A stretch of DNA of 64,000 nucleotides from JBCCGI01 sp039029355 (GTDB taxonomy: Bacteria; Planctomycetota; UBA1135; GCA-002686595). Below are positions 8,779 through 17,530 of the stretch, piece after piece. Each line of letters begins with the position of its first letter. Positions within the stretch are counted from its first letter, which is position 1. Made by a program: the position numbers and the translations under genes. Location: NCBI GenBank assembly GCA_039029355.1, contig JBCCGI010000040.1:3752-67751 (forward strand), read 5' to 3'. The notes beneath the pieces are model-generated. The model saw only the letters and a program-made list of their open reading frames with translations, had not been told where the DNA came from and searched no databases.

Positions 8779-8854
8779 AAATCGGGTGAGCGGCATTTCC
8801 GCCCCCCAGGGGCTCCTATCGCTCCCGACAGCCCGCAACTTGAGCGGACAGGCC

Positions 8855-9778
8855 CTAGAAGGCGTCCGCGTCGCGGTAGGCCGCGATCACGGCGCGCTCG
8901 CCCTCGGCCCCGGATTGGGAGTTCCCGTGCTCCATCCCGAGCACCCCCGTGAACCCCTTCTCATGGATGTGGCCGAAGACGTTGCGGTAGTGGATCTCGC
9001 CCGTGCCGGGCTCCTTGCGGCCGGGGTTGTCGCCGACCTGGAAGTAGGCGATCTCGTCCCACGCGCGGTCGATGTTCGGGATCAGGTTGCCCTCGGTGAT
9101 CTGCTGGTGGTAGAGGTCGTTGAGGATCTTCACCGCCGGGCTCCCGACCGCTTTGCAGAGCGCATACGCCTGCGGGATCTTGGTCAGGAACATGCCCGGG
9201 TGGTTGGCCCAGGGGTTGAGCGGCTCCATCACCATCACCAGTCCGTGGGGCTCGAACACCTCCGCGCCGCGCTTCAGCATCTCGATCGCGTTGGCGGTCT
9301 GGTAGTCGGGCTCCAAGTCCTTCTGGTAGTCGCCGAGCACCACCGTGGCCCACTTCGCGTTGCAGCGCTTGGCCACGTCGACCGCGTTCTTCAGGTCGGC
9401 CAGGAAGCTCTCCAGGTACTCGGGCTTGCCGCTGGTGAAGCTGGGCTTGCCGAAGGCCGTGCCGAAGTTGCACACGAACACGCCCATCGTCATCCCGAGC
9501 TCGTCGAGCAGCTTGCCGAAGCGCTCCTGCTTCTCCTTCGGGAAGCGCGTCATCTCGTTGCACTCGAAGGCCTCGAAGCCCTGGTCGGCCATGAAGCGCA
9601 CCTGGTCGAACGGGTCGTCGCCTGCGAGGTGCTTGAACATGCCGAGGTGCGGGGCGTACTTCAGCCGGAACGGCTCGCGCCCGGGCCTCGGCGCGCGCGG
9701 CTCGGCGGCGACGCGCAGCGGAACGGAGAGGGAGGCGGCGGCGGCCGCGCCGGTGGTCAGGAACTGCCTTCTCTGCAT
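8855..9778 (-). CDS. Tat-exported TIM-barrel isomerase, hydroxypyruvate isomerase-like
   Basis: 307-residue xylose-isomerase-like TIM barrel of the Hyi/IolE group. The ATG at 9778 begins QRRQFLTTGAAAAASL, a twin-arginine-type export signal, so this copy should act outside the cytoplasm, as many planctomycete 'sugar phosphate isomerase/epimerase' proteins do. Metal/substrate residues expected for Hyi-type barrels are visible: E185 (VMVMEPLNP), D221 and H224 (KILNDLYHQQ), Q247 (YFQVGDNPG) and E283 (GVLGMEHG). Substrate is not predictable. The next minus-strand gene upstream starts about 1.4 kb away and ends 79 nt before this start. Confidence 0.88.
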   Translation of the reverse strand: MQRRQFLTTGAAAAASLSVPLRVAAEPRAPRPGREPFRLKYAPHLGMFKHLAGDDPFDQVRFMADQGFEAFECNEMTRFPKEKQERFGKLLDELGMTMGVFVCNFGTAFGKPSFTSGKPEYLESFLADLKNAVDVAKRCNAKWATVVLGDYQKDLEPDYQTANAIEMLKRGAEVFEPHGLVMVMEPLNPWANHPGMFLTKIPQAYALCKAVGSPAVKILNDLYHQQITEGNLIPNIDRAWDEIAYFQVGDNPGRKEPGTGEIHYRNVFGHIHEKGFTGVLGMEHGNSQSGAEGERAVIAAYRDADAF

Positions 9779-9857
9779 GGGCTCTTCGTGTGCGGGGTGG
9801 CGGGGAGCGAGGGACGAGCCTACGGACGGCCGCGCGCGCCCGCCACTTCCGGCGCGG

Positions 9858-11141
9858 CTACGGGATGCGGAGCGGCGCGTGCGGGGCGACCTCGCCGATC
9901 TCGCCCTCGCTGTCGAGGAGGGCATAGGAGGCCTGCACCGTGCGCCCCGAGAGCGCCGCGAGGGCGCGCTCGCCGGCGTCCGCGAAGACCGTCACGCGCG
10001 CGCTGCCCTCGTCGTCGAAGCGGGCGCGGGGGCCGCTCTCCACCATGCGCGCGAGGAGCGGATCGCGCTTGAGCAGCTCGGCGAGCGGGGCCGGCGAGTA
10101 CGTCTCGCCCGCGTCGCGCAGCGACCAGAAGAGCAGCAGGAACGCGCGCCCGGGCGGGCCGCCCGACAGCGCGACGCGCAGGCCGCCGTCGGGGCTCGGC
10201 TCGACGTCGATCTGCGCGCGTCCCGGCCCGCCGACCGCGACCGCGGACGCGGGCTCGTGCAGGCGCTCCACGTCGAGCAGCCCGCCGTCCGCGAGGCCGT
10301 TCAGCACGCAGCGCGCGACCACCTCGTGCGCCGGTGCGCGCGGGGACGAGCGGTCGTAGAAGAGCGGCTCGCGCCCGATGCGCGCCTGCAGCTCGGCCAC
10401 CGCCGGCCGCGGGTCCACGAAGGGCAACTCCAGCTCGTCCGCGAGGCGCGCGAGCGCGTCGGAGGCGGCGCGCTCGGCGGGCCCGTCGGCCGCGTAGCCG
10501 ACCAGCACAAGGCGCGCGCCGGCCCGCTCGCAGCTGGCGCGGACCTCGACCAGGTCGGCCCTGAGGTCGCCCTCCGCCGCCGCGCCCTCCCCCGCCGGCG
10601 AGCGCGCGACCCGCTCGCCTTCGCGGGTCGGAAAGCCCGCGGCGGAGGCCTGCTCGGGGCCGAAGTGCCGCAGCACGCCGCGCGCGGCGTGCACGAGGCG
10701 GAGCCCGTCGAGCGGCGCCCCGCGCCCGGCGGCCCGCGCACCGTCGCCGCCCTCCGCCCCGGCGGTCCAGAGCACGAGCTCCGGGCGCCAGCGCTCCAGC
10801 TGCGCGGGCAGCTCGCGCGCCGCCTGGCGCGAGGACAGCCGCGGCGCGCCCAGGTTCGCCACACGAACGCCGGTGGCGGCGCGCTCGTCGAGCAGGCGCT
10901 GGAGGTAGCCGGGGTAGGCGCTCGCCGGCGTCTGGTGCAGCCCGAAGACCGCGCCATCGCCGCAGCACAGGACGACCAGCTCGGCCCCGTCGAGCTCGGG
11001 CGGCTGCGGCTCGCCCGCGCCGGAGTCCCCGAGCCGGCTGGCGGCCTGGAGCACCAGCTCCGCCGCCACGAGCAGCACGGCCGCGGCGAGCGCGAGCCGC
11101 GCCCAGCGACCGCGGCCGCGCGCGGACGTGTCCGGGCTCAC
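9858..11141 (-). CDS. membrane-anchored SGNH-hydrolase-like protein with altered active site
   Basis: 427 residues. The GTG start at 11141 has GGAGGG upstream. Residues 12-35 form a signal anchor (WARLALAAAVLLVAAELVLQ). Then comes a segment built like SGNH/GDSL hydrolase block I in related membrane proteins (VLCCGDGAVFGLHQTPASAY, block followed by PGYLQRLL), and further ahead NLGAPRLSS, RPELVLWTAG and a late DPRPA. The usual catalytic serine of GDS is glycine here (G61-D62-G63), so hydrolase activity is doubtful. The C-terminal 130 residues are a separate beta-rich region. Could be an inactive relative or a lipid/polysaccharide-binding protein. Confidence 0.7.
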   Translation of the reverse strand: MSPDTSARGRGRWARLALAAAVLLVAAELVLQAASRLGDSGAGEPQPPELDGAELVVLCCGDGAVFGLHQTPASAYPGYLQRLLDERAATGVRVANLGAPRLSSRQAARELPAQLERWRPELVLWTAGAEGGDGARAAGRGAPLDGLRLVHAARGVLRHFGPEQASAAGFPTREGERVARSPAGEGAAAEGDLRADLVEVRASCERAGARLVLVGYAADGPAERAASDALARLADELELPFVDPRPAVAELQARIGREPLFYDRSSPRAPAHEVVARCVLNGLADGGLLDVERLHEPASAVAVGGPGRAQIDVEPSPDGGLRVALSGGPPGRAFLLLFWSLRDAGETYSPAPLAELLKRDPLLARMVESGPRARFDDEGSARVTVFADAGERALAALSGRTVQASYALLDSEGEIGEVAPHAPLRIP

Positions 11142-11253
11142 GGTTCCCTCCGCCCTGGAGGGCCTGGGGAACCGGTACGCGCGATGGCGGAAGCGAGCGG
11201 CATGGGCCTCATCCTAGCGCGACGCGCGGAGAGGCCCTGCCGCTTCCCGCTCG

Positions 11254-12261
11254 TCAGAGCTGGATCGTGACCTTGAGCGCGTCCCCCACCGAGACCTCGG
11301 CCGGCGGGTTCTCGGTGCCCACCGCCGCGAAGTGGTACGTCACGCCGACGAGCAGCGGGTCGTTCGGGATGGGGTAGCTCAGCGACATCGTCGCGTCGGC
11401 CGGCATGCTGTTCGTCGTCATCAGGCCGATCACGTTCCCGCCAAGCGGGACCGAGACGTCGCTGACGATCGTCGGGCCCGGGTCGAGCGAGTAGAAGAGC
11501 CCGCCCTGGCACCCCGGCGCTCCGCCGAGGTGGAAGGCGACCGAGCCCCCCACGGCCGGCGCACCGACCATCCAGGCCACGGCCTCGCAGCGCGGGCCGT
11601 TGGCCAGCGAGCCGGTCGCGCCGGCGACGCCGCCGGCCGCAAAGCGCGCCGACGTGTTGACCGGGAACCCGCCGGGGTCGTCCGAGAACGTCCGCGAGAA
11701 GTCGTCGGCGGACAGGAAGGGCGCGCTCGGCCCGACGATGTTGAAGAGGAACGTCGCGGTCCCGGTCGTGTACGTCCCGGGCGCGACCGAGACCGTGTCG
11801 GCCAGCGGGTTGGCGAGCATCCAACCGTCGAGACTCACACCGAACGAGCCAAAGCAGCCGCCGGTGATCGTGGCGACGCCGTCGCCCTTGTCGAGGTCGA
11901 TCATCTCGAAGAAGGCCGGCTGCGGATCGCTCGTGCTCGTCTGCGAGGCGAGGAGCATGAAGAGGATCGCGTCGTCGGGCAGGTTGAAGTACACGCCGGT
12001 GAGCATCGGGTTGGGCACGCCGGGCTGCACCGGTGAGGTGTTCAGCACCTGCAGCGTCAGCTGTCCGTTGCTGTCGTCATAGGTGAAGACGAGCGTCGCC
12101 GAGGCGAGCGTGACACCGTCGTCCAGCGTGGGTGGATCGGTCGGGCCGGAGCAGCCGCTCGTACCGGGGCCGCCGACGTGGACCGTGTGGGAGGTGACGT
12201 CCGCCCCTGCGAGTGGGGCGAGAGAAACGAGGGTTGCAAGGAGGCCGTTGACAAACTTCAT
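11254..12261 (-). CDS. secreted protein of unknown function
   Basis: 335 residues with a clear signal peptide (MKFVNGLLATLVSLAPLAGA). ATG at 12261, with GGAA about 11 nt upstream. The mature part is Gly/Ser/Thr-rich beta sequence with calcium-like acidic turns (FEMIDLDKGDGVATI) and two aromatic stretches, resembling exported PEP-CTERM-like beta-sandwich proteins, although no C-terminal sorting motif (PEP plus hydrophobic helix) is visible. The final 120 residues, from FHLGGAPGC, differ in composition and resemble the C-terminal beta domains on other secreted proteins here. No enzymatic motif. Confidence 0.8.
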   Translation of the reverse strand: MKFVNGLLATLVSLAPLAGADVTSHTVHVGGPGTSGCSGPTDPPTLDDGVTLASATLVFTYDDSNGQLTLQVLNTSPVQPGVPNPMLTGVYFNLPDDAILFMLLASQTSTSDPQPAFFEMIDLDKGDGVATITGGCFGSFGVSLDGWMLANPLADTVSVAPGTYTTGTATFLFNIVGPSAPFLSADDFSRTFSDDPGGFPVNTSARFAAGGVAGATGSLANGPRCEAVAWMVGAPAVGGSVAFHLGGAPGCQGGLFYSLDPGPTIVSDVSVPLGGNVIGLMTTNSMPADATMSLSYPIPNDPLLVGVTYHFAAVGTENPPAEVSVGDALKVTIQL

Positions 12262-12431
12262 GGATGCGATTCCGGGGTGGTAGGTACGTTTCTCGATTGC
12301 GGAATCGTAAACGATCCTGTGGAGGCCGGGCCAGGGGAAGGCGGCGACGAATCCACGCCCCCGGTCATCCTTTCCGCATCGCCCGGAAAGCGCGCTCCAG
12401 GCGGCTAGTTGACGGGCTCCTTACCGGGGAC

Positions 12432-12452
12432 GGGCGCCGCCTGGAGGCGCCC
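12432..12452 (-). terminator. short GC hairpin directly after the PhyH gene
   Basis: GGGCGCC (12432-12438) pairs with GGCGCCC (12446-12452), loop GCCTGGA. It abuts the minus-strand stop at 12453. No T tract follows. Confidence 0.4.
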
Positions 12453-13181
12453 TCAGGCCCCCAGCATCCGCCGCGCGCCCTCGTCGAGCCGCCCCGGGAT
12501 CCCCGGCCGGTCGCGGCCCGGCGGGACCAGCACCCGCACCGCGAACTGCACCTGAATCACCCGCCGCGACCCCGCCCCGCGGTTGCGGGTGCCCGCGTGC
12601 CAGAGGTGACCGTTGAACAGCAGAACCGACCCGGCCGGGGCGAGGACGAGCTCCTCATCCGGATGGCGCGCGTCGGGGGCGCCGAGCGAGCGCGGCGGCG
12701 GCGCCGGCGAACGGTGCGAGCCGGGCACCACCCGCGTGGCCCCGTTCTCGGGTCGGAAGTCGTCCAAGAGGAAGAGCGCGGTCGCGACCGCGTAGGGCTC
12801 CCCCGCCACGCGCGGCGGCCAGTCGGCGTGCAGCCCCTGCAGGCCGTAGCCCGGCAGCGGGTCGCGCGCGCCCAGCTGGAACACCTGGAAGGGGCGCTCC
12901 AGCACGTGGTACACGCCGGCGAGCACGCGCCGGTGCGTGAACGCCACGTCGAGCGAGGAGTGCTCCAGCAGCTCGGCTCCCGCGTGCCGCGTTCCGCTCG
13001 GCTCGTCGCCGGTCCGGGCCGCGGGCCCGACCGCGCGCTCGAAGGCCTCGCGCATGCGGTCGAGCTTCAGCGCGTCGAGCAGGCCGTGCAGCACGACGTA
13101 GCCGTCGTCGTCGAGGCGCCTGCGTTCGTCGTCCGCGAAGAGCGCCTCGGAGACGCCCAGCATCTCCAGGGTCTCGTCCAT
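12453..13181 (-). CDS. phytanoyl-CoA dioxygenase (PhyH) family protein
   Basis: 242-residue Fe(II)/2-oxoglutarate-dependent oxygenase of the PhyH family. The iron-binding triad is visible as H118-A-D120 (GLHADWPP) and H195 (LWHAGTRN), and the 2-oxoglutarate-binding arginine is probably R207 (SRRVIQVQF). The ENGATRVVPGSH segment before the distal histidine is typical of the family. The ATG at 13181 is preferred over an in-frame GTG two codons upstream because AGGTG precedes it and nothing precedes the GTG. Cytoplasmic; substrate unknown. It is monocistronic, divergent from the CNNM gene, and ends on a small hairpin. Confidence 0.88.
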   Translation of the reverse strand: MDETLEMLGVSEALFADDERRRLDDDGYVVLHGLLDALKLDRMREAFERAVGPAARTGDEPSGTRHAGAELLEHSSLDVAFTHRRVLAGVYHVLERPFQVFQLGARDPLPGYGLQGLHADWPPRVAGEPYAVATALFLLDDFRPENGATRVVPGSHRSPAPPPRSLGAPDARHPDEELVLAPAGSVLLFNGHLWHAGTRNRGAGSRRVIQVQFAVRVLVPPGRDRPGIPGRLDEGARRMLGA

Positions 13182-13350
13182 GGGCACCTAGCCAGGCTAG
13201 CGGCGTGGCGAGGCGCAGGCCCCGTGGAAAACCCAACGTTCGCGTTAGCCCCCTGGGGCCTGCCGGCGAAAGGCCGTGGACTCGTGCGGGCCCCGCCGCC
13301 CGTGTGGCCTAAGATGACCGCCTCCGCCGAACCCCGCGAGAAGCTCCCCC

Positions 13351-14412
13351 GTGTCGACCATCGTCATCGTCGCGTCCCTGACGCTCCTGGCCTCGTTCCT
13401 CTGCAGCCTCTTCGAAGCCGCGCTCTACGCGATCACGCCGGCCAAGGTCGCGCTCCTCGAGCGGAGCGGCGGCGCCGGCGCCAAGCGGCTGGCGCGCATG
13501 CGCTCCGACATCGAGGAGCCGATCGCTGCGATCCTCACCGTCAACACGATCGCGCACACCCTCGGCGCCGCGTGGTGCGGCGCCATGGTCGGCGAGAAGT
13601 TCGGCAGCGGCGCGGTCAGCGTCTTCGCGGCGATCTTCACCGTGCTGGTGCTGACCGTCACCGAGATCGTGCCGAAGAGCCTCGGCGTCCGATACGCCGA
13701 CCGGCTCGGCGCGCTGATCGCCTGGCCGCTGCAGGTGATGATCTGGAGCGTCTGGCCGATCGTCTGGACCGCCAAGCGTGCGATGGGCCTGTTGACCGGC
13801 GGCGACGAGAAGAGCGGGCCGTCCGAGGACGAGGTGATGGTCACCGCACGCCTCGCCGCCGAGCACGGCTCGGTGCGCGCCGAGGAGCACCGCTGGATCC
13901 GCAACGCGCTGCGGCTCGACCAGGTCACCGCGGGTCAGGTCCGCACGCCGCGCCCCGTGGTCGACGTGCGCGACGTGGACACGCCGCTCGCCGAGCTGCG
14001 CGATGAGCTCGACGGCTGGGTGCACAGCCGCGTCCCGGTGGCCGAGGACGGCCAGAGCGACCACATCCTGGGCCTGATCTACCGCCGCGAGATCTGCGAC
14101 GAGCTGCTGCGCGATCCCGACACCAAGCTGCGGCTGCGCGACCTGATGAAGCCGATCCGCTTTGTGCCCGAGTCGATGCCGGCCCACGCGCTGCTCGAGC
14201 TCTTCGTCGAGGAGCGCTCGCACCTGGTCGCCGTGACCGACGAGTACGGCGGCTTCGAGGGCGTCGTCACCCTCGAGGATGTCTTCGAGGCCATCCTCGG
14301 CCACGAGATCGTCGACGAGCACGACCAGGTCGCGGACATGCAGAGCTACGCACGCGCCAAGGCCGGGCTGCTCGGCGCGCCCGATCGCCCGTCCAAGACG
14401 GACGACCGCTAG
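13351..14412 (+). CDS. CNNM/CBS-domain membrane protein (CorC/HlyC-like)
   Basis: 353-residue integral membrane protein of the CNNM (DUF21) family. Residues 1-150 hold three to four hydrophobic segments, with the typical SLFEAALYAITPAKVALLE and TEIVPKSLGVRYADRL motifs. A connecting helix region follows, then a CBS pair (about 190-312: VVDVRDVDTPLAEL, VTDEYGGFEGVVTLEDVFEAI). Relatives are linked to Mg2+/Co2+ efflux or sodium-coupled transport. The short tail after the CBS pair lacks the CorC_HlyC domain of longer members. GTG start at 13351 with GAGAAG upstream. The stop codon overlaps the converging beta-helix gene by four bases (CTAG). Confidence 0.9.
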   Translation: MSTIVIVASLTLLASFLCSLFEAALYAITPAKVALLERSGGAGAKRLARMRSDIEEPIAAILTVNTIAHTLGAAWCGAMVGEKFGSGAVSVFAAIFTVLVLTVTEIVPKSLGVRYADRLGALIAWPLQVMIWSVWPIVWTAKRAMGLLTGGDEKSGPSEDEVMVTARLAAEHGSVRAEEHRWIRNALRLDQVTAGQVRTPRPVVDVRDVDTPLAELRDELDGWVHSRVPVAEDGQSDHILGLIYRREICDELLRDPDTKLRLRDLMKPIRFVPESMPAHALLELFVEERSHLVAVTDEYGGFEGVVTLEDVFEAILGHEIVDEHDQVADMQSYARAKAGLLGAPDRPSKTDDR

Positions 14413-16736
14413 CGGGTCACCACCGGTGCCGCGTCGACGAGCGCGGCCGAGTCGATGCGCCGCGTCGTGCCCGGCATGCACGGCACGCCCTCGAAGAAGG
14501 CGCGCACGCCCGTACGGTAGCTGGCCTTCTGCGGCATGCGGGCGCGGTGCTCGTCGAGGTAGAGCCCGATCTGGCCGAACGGAATCGCCGGCAGTCCGTC
14601 GAGCCCGTCGCGGAAGGAGAGGTCGAGCGCGTCGAGGTCGGCGAAGACCGACGCGTCGACCGCGCGGTCGGGTTCGAGCGCGGACTTGGCGCGCGCCTCA
14701 GGCGCGACGCGCGACCAGATGGTGTGGTCCCCCTGCGCGTTCCCGCAGTACACGTTGCCGCGCACCTCGCAGCGCACCGGCCACAGCCGGCCGAAGGCGC
14801 CGGCGTCCTCCATCACCGCGCCAAAGAGCGGATAGCGCGAGGCCCAGGGCTCCGCCTTCCAGCCCCCCGGCCCGACGACCTGCTCGGCACGGCCGACGTA
14901 GTCCTCCTTCTTTCCCCGGTAGGGATGCGCGGGGTCGGCGGCGATCGCGAGCTGCCGCTCGTAGACCGAGCGCGCTCCATGGCCGACGTTGTAGGCGCCG
15001 CGGAAGCCACGCACGAAGACGTTGTCGACGACGCGATGCCCCGCGCCGCCGTTCATGAAGACGCCCTTGCCGGCGGACTTGTAGAAGACGTTCCCCTCGC
15101 AGGTCGCGCCCGCCTGCAGGTCGTCGAGGTGGATGCCCGAGCGCTCGACCTTGCCCGGGACGTGCATCAGGTGGTGGAAGAAGTTGTGGCGGTACACGAC
15201 GCCGTAGCCGGTCAGGTCGCCGCCGGCGTAGATCGCCCCGCCGTCGCCCTCGTCGTAGCCGATGTTGAAGAGCTCGTTGCGCTCGATGCGGTGGTCGTTG
15301 CCGCGGACCGTCACGGCCTGGCCGAGCGAGTTGTGCACCAGGTTGTTGCGGAACGCGTTGCCGACCCCCGAGATCGAGACGCCGACGCGCCGGTGTCCGA
15401 AGCGGCGCTGGAAGATGTGGCAGTTCTCCACCGCGTTGCCGCCCGCCTCGAGCAGGCCCGGGCCGCGGCGGCCGCCCGCCAGCACGACGTGCCGGTCGAG
15501 GTCGACCAGGTCGCACCCCAGCACGCGGTCGCCGGCGCCGAGCAGGCGCACGCCGCAGGCGGTGCTGTTGCGGAGCGTCGCGCCGCTGAGCGTGTTCCCG
15601 CCCCCGCTCTCGAAGCGCACCAGGTCGCCCGAGGCGACGTGCTCGACGACGACGTCGGCGACGGTGACGTGCTGGGCCCCGGCGAAGCGCAGGAAGCCGT
15701 CCGCCACCGGCAGCGACACCCGCGTGCCTTCGCCGAGCGGAACCGGCGGGTAGAGATAGAGCCGCGCCGTCGCGCGGTCGTAGTGCCACTCGCCCGGCGC
15801 GTCGAGCTCGCAGAGCAGGCCGAAGACCCAGAAGGGCTTCTCGTCGCGCCACGCCCAGCCGTAGGCGAGCGCCTCGGAGAGGTGGAGCGAGCGCTCCTCG
15901 GCGTCCGCCGCGACCAGGTGCTGCGAGCGCTGCAGCCAGTTCGCGTCGAGGAAGCCGGTCAGCAGGCTGCGCTGCGGGTCGCGCGTGATCTCCGCCTCCC
16001 ACTGCTCCCAGGTGCCCGCCCGCGGCGGTGTGTCCGGCGCCAGCCCGGCGCGCGCCCCGCGCGGCCGGTCCACCGCGCCCAGCCAGCCCTCGGGCGCCTC
16101 CGGCTCGCGGTAGGGCCCGTGGCCGGCGCGCACGCCGTAGTCCTCCTCCCCCACGGGGACGGCCGGCGGCGAGACCTCGGGCTCCAGCGCCTCGGGGGCG
16201 AGGTGCGCATAGCCGTCGTTCGGATAGCGCGCCGGCAGGTAGGCCACGCCGTCGACCACCAGGCTCAGCACGAGCTCGGCTTCCAGCCGCGCGCGCAGCG
16301 CGGGGTCGTCGATCTCCTGCACCACGATCGCATCGGCCGCCGAGCGCGCCAGCCGTCCGCGCTCGGCGGCATCCCCGACCGGCGCGAAGCGCGCCGGGTC
16401 CAGCGCCAGCGCGCCGTCGAAGACGACCTCCGCACCGGGAGCCGCGCGCACGACGATCGGCCGCGCGGCCGTCCCCCGCAGCTCGGGCCCGAGCATCAGC
16501 GGCGCGTCGATCGGGTAGCGCCCGCCGGCGAGCAGCACCTCGACCGCCCGCTGCGTGGACGCCTCCGCGGCGCGCGCGAGCGCCGCGCGCAGGCCGAGCG
16601 GGTCGGCACGGGTCCCCGCGCCGTCGTCGCCGGCGCCGGCGGCGACGTGGAGCCGCAGCGCGGGCGCCGGTGCCTGCGCGGCCTGCGGCGCAAGGAGCGG
16701 GAGAAGCAGGGCAAGCGCGGAGACGAGGAAGGTCAC
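14409..16736 (-). CDS. secreted right-handed beta-helix protein (polysaccharide-lyase-like)
   Basis: 775 residues with a signal peptide (MTFLVSALALLLPLLAPQAA) from a GTG start at 16736. It begins like DUF1565/beta-helix carbohydrate-active proteins (LHVAAGAGDDGAGTRADPLG, RPIVVRAAPGAEVVFDGAL). A central insert of about 200 residues precedes regular coils (SGATLRNSTACGVRLLGAGD, GNAVENCHIFQRRFG, GIHLDDLQAGATCEGN, GGAGHRVVDNVFVRGF). This pattern fits extracellular polysaccharide lyases or epimerase-like helices, but the exact class and catalytic residues are not evident. It faces the H-NOX gene across a 218-bp divergent promoter region with no obvious motif. Confidence 0.82.
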   Translation of the reverse strand: MTFLVSALALLLPLLAPQAAQAPAPALRLHVAAGAGDDGAGTRADPLGLRAALARAAEASTQRAVEVLLAGGRYPIDAPLMLGPELRGTAARPIVVRAAPGAEVVFDGALALDPARFAPVGDAAERGRLARSAADAIVVQEIDDPALRARLEAELVLSLVVDGVAYLPARYPNDGYAHLAPEALEPEVSPPAVPVGEEDYGVRAGHGPYREPEAPEGWLGAVDRPRGARAGLAPDTPPRAGTWEQWEAEITRDPQRSLLTGFLDANWLQRSQHLVAADAEERSLHLSEALAYGWAWRDEKPFWVFGLLCELDAPGEWHYDRATARLYLYPPVPLGEGTRVSLPVADGFLRFAGAQHVTVADVVVEHVASGDLVRFESGGGNTLSGATLRNSTACGVRLLGAGDRVLGCDLVDLDRHVVLAGGRRGPGLLEAGGNAVENCHIFQRRFGHRRVGVSISGVGNAFRNNLVHNSLGQAVTVRGNDHRIERNELFNIGYDEGDGGAIYAGGDLTGYGVVYRHNFFHHLMHVPGKVERSGIHLDDLQAGATCEGNVFYKSAGKGVFMNGGAGHRVVDNVFVRGFRGAYNVGHGARSVYERQLAIAADPAHPYRGKKEDYVGRAEQVVGPGGWKAEPWASRYPLFGAVMEDAGAFGRLWPVRCEVRGNVYCGNAQGDHTIWSRVAPEARAKSALEPDRAVDASVFADLDALDLSFRDGLDGLPAIPFGQIGLYLDEHRARMPQKASYRTGVRAFFEGVPCMPGTTRRIDSAALVDAAPVVTR

Positions 16737-16954
16737 GCCGCCAGACTAGGGAGATCAACGAGAATGGGAAAAGACGACCGCTCGGTTCCGCGCTACCCCC
16801 CCGCGGATCTTGTGGTCGGCGCGAAGGCGATTCCCGCACGGGCGCGCCGCTCCCCGATCCGGGACGCGCGGGCAGCGGCGACGGCGGGCTCCTGAAGGCG
16901 CCCACGCGTCCGACCGAAGACCGGAGGGTCACCTTCACCCCACGCCCCTTCCCC

Positions 16955-17524
16955 ATGTACGGACTCGTCAACATCGCCATCCGCGACCTGATCCTCGGCC
17001 AGCACGGCGAGGAGACCTGGGATCGCATCCGCGAGCGCGCCGGCGTGCGCTCCACGACCTTCGTCGCCATGGAGACCTACCCCGACGAGGTCACCTACGG
17101 CCTGGTCGCGGCGGCCTCGGAGGAGCTCGGCGCCCCGCAGGAGGCGCTGCTCGAGGCCTTCGGCGAGTACTGGATGACCTTCACCGCCGAGGAGGGCTAC
17201 GGGGACACGCTCGAGTTCGCAGGCTCGACGCTCGACGAGTTCCTCGCCCACCTCGACGACATGCACGCGCGCGTCGCGCTGACCTTCCCCGACCTCTGCC
17301 CGCCCAGCTTCGAGGCCGAGTACGCGCCCGACGGACGGCTGGCGGTCCGCTACCGCTCGGACCGCCCGGGCCTGGCCCCGATGGTGGTCGGGCTGCTCCA
17401 CGGTCTCGCGCGGCGCTTCGACAAGCACATCGACATCGAGCGCGTCCCGAGCCAGGTCGAGGTCGGCGCCGATGAGACCTTCCTGCTGCGCATCTCGGAC
17501 GCCAGCGGAGCACAGGCGGCCTAG
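16955..17524 (+). CDS. H-NOX haem-based NO/O2 sensor
   Basis: 189-residue haem-NO/O2-binding (HNOB) domain protein. It starts MYGLVNIAIRDLILGQHG, as family members do, which fixes the ATG at 16955 even though no good ribosome site precedes it. The proximal haem ligand is H104 (LDDMHARVAL), and the porphyrin-propionate motif YxSxR is Y133-S135-R137. The distal pocket has no obvious tyrosine at the usual O2-stabilising position, which would favour NO over O2, though that position is hard to fix without a structure. Cytoplasmic. It ends 6 nt before a hybrid histidine kinase that has the H-NOX-associated domain, so the two form a two-gene sensing operon. Confidence 0.93.
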   Translation: MYGLVNIAIRDLILGQHGEETWDRIRERAGVRSTTFVAMETYPDEVTYGLVAAASEELGAPQEALLEAFGEYWMTFTAEEGYGDTLEFAGSTLDEFLAHLDDMHARVALTFPDLCPPSFEAEYAPDGRLAVRYRSDRPGLAPMVVGLLHGLARRFDKHIDIERVPSQVEVGADETFLLRISDASGAQAA

Positions 17525-17530
17525 GCCGCG

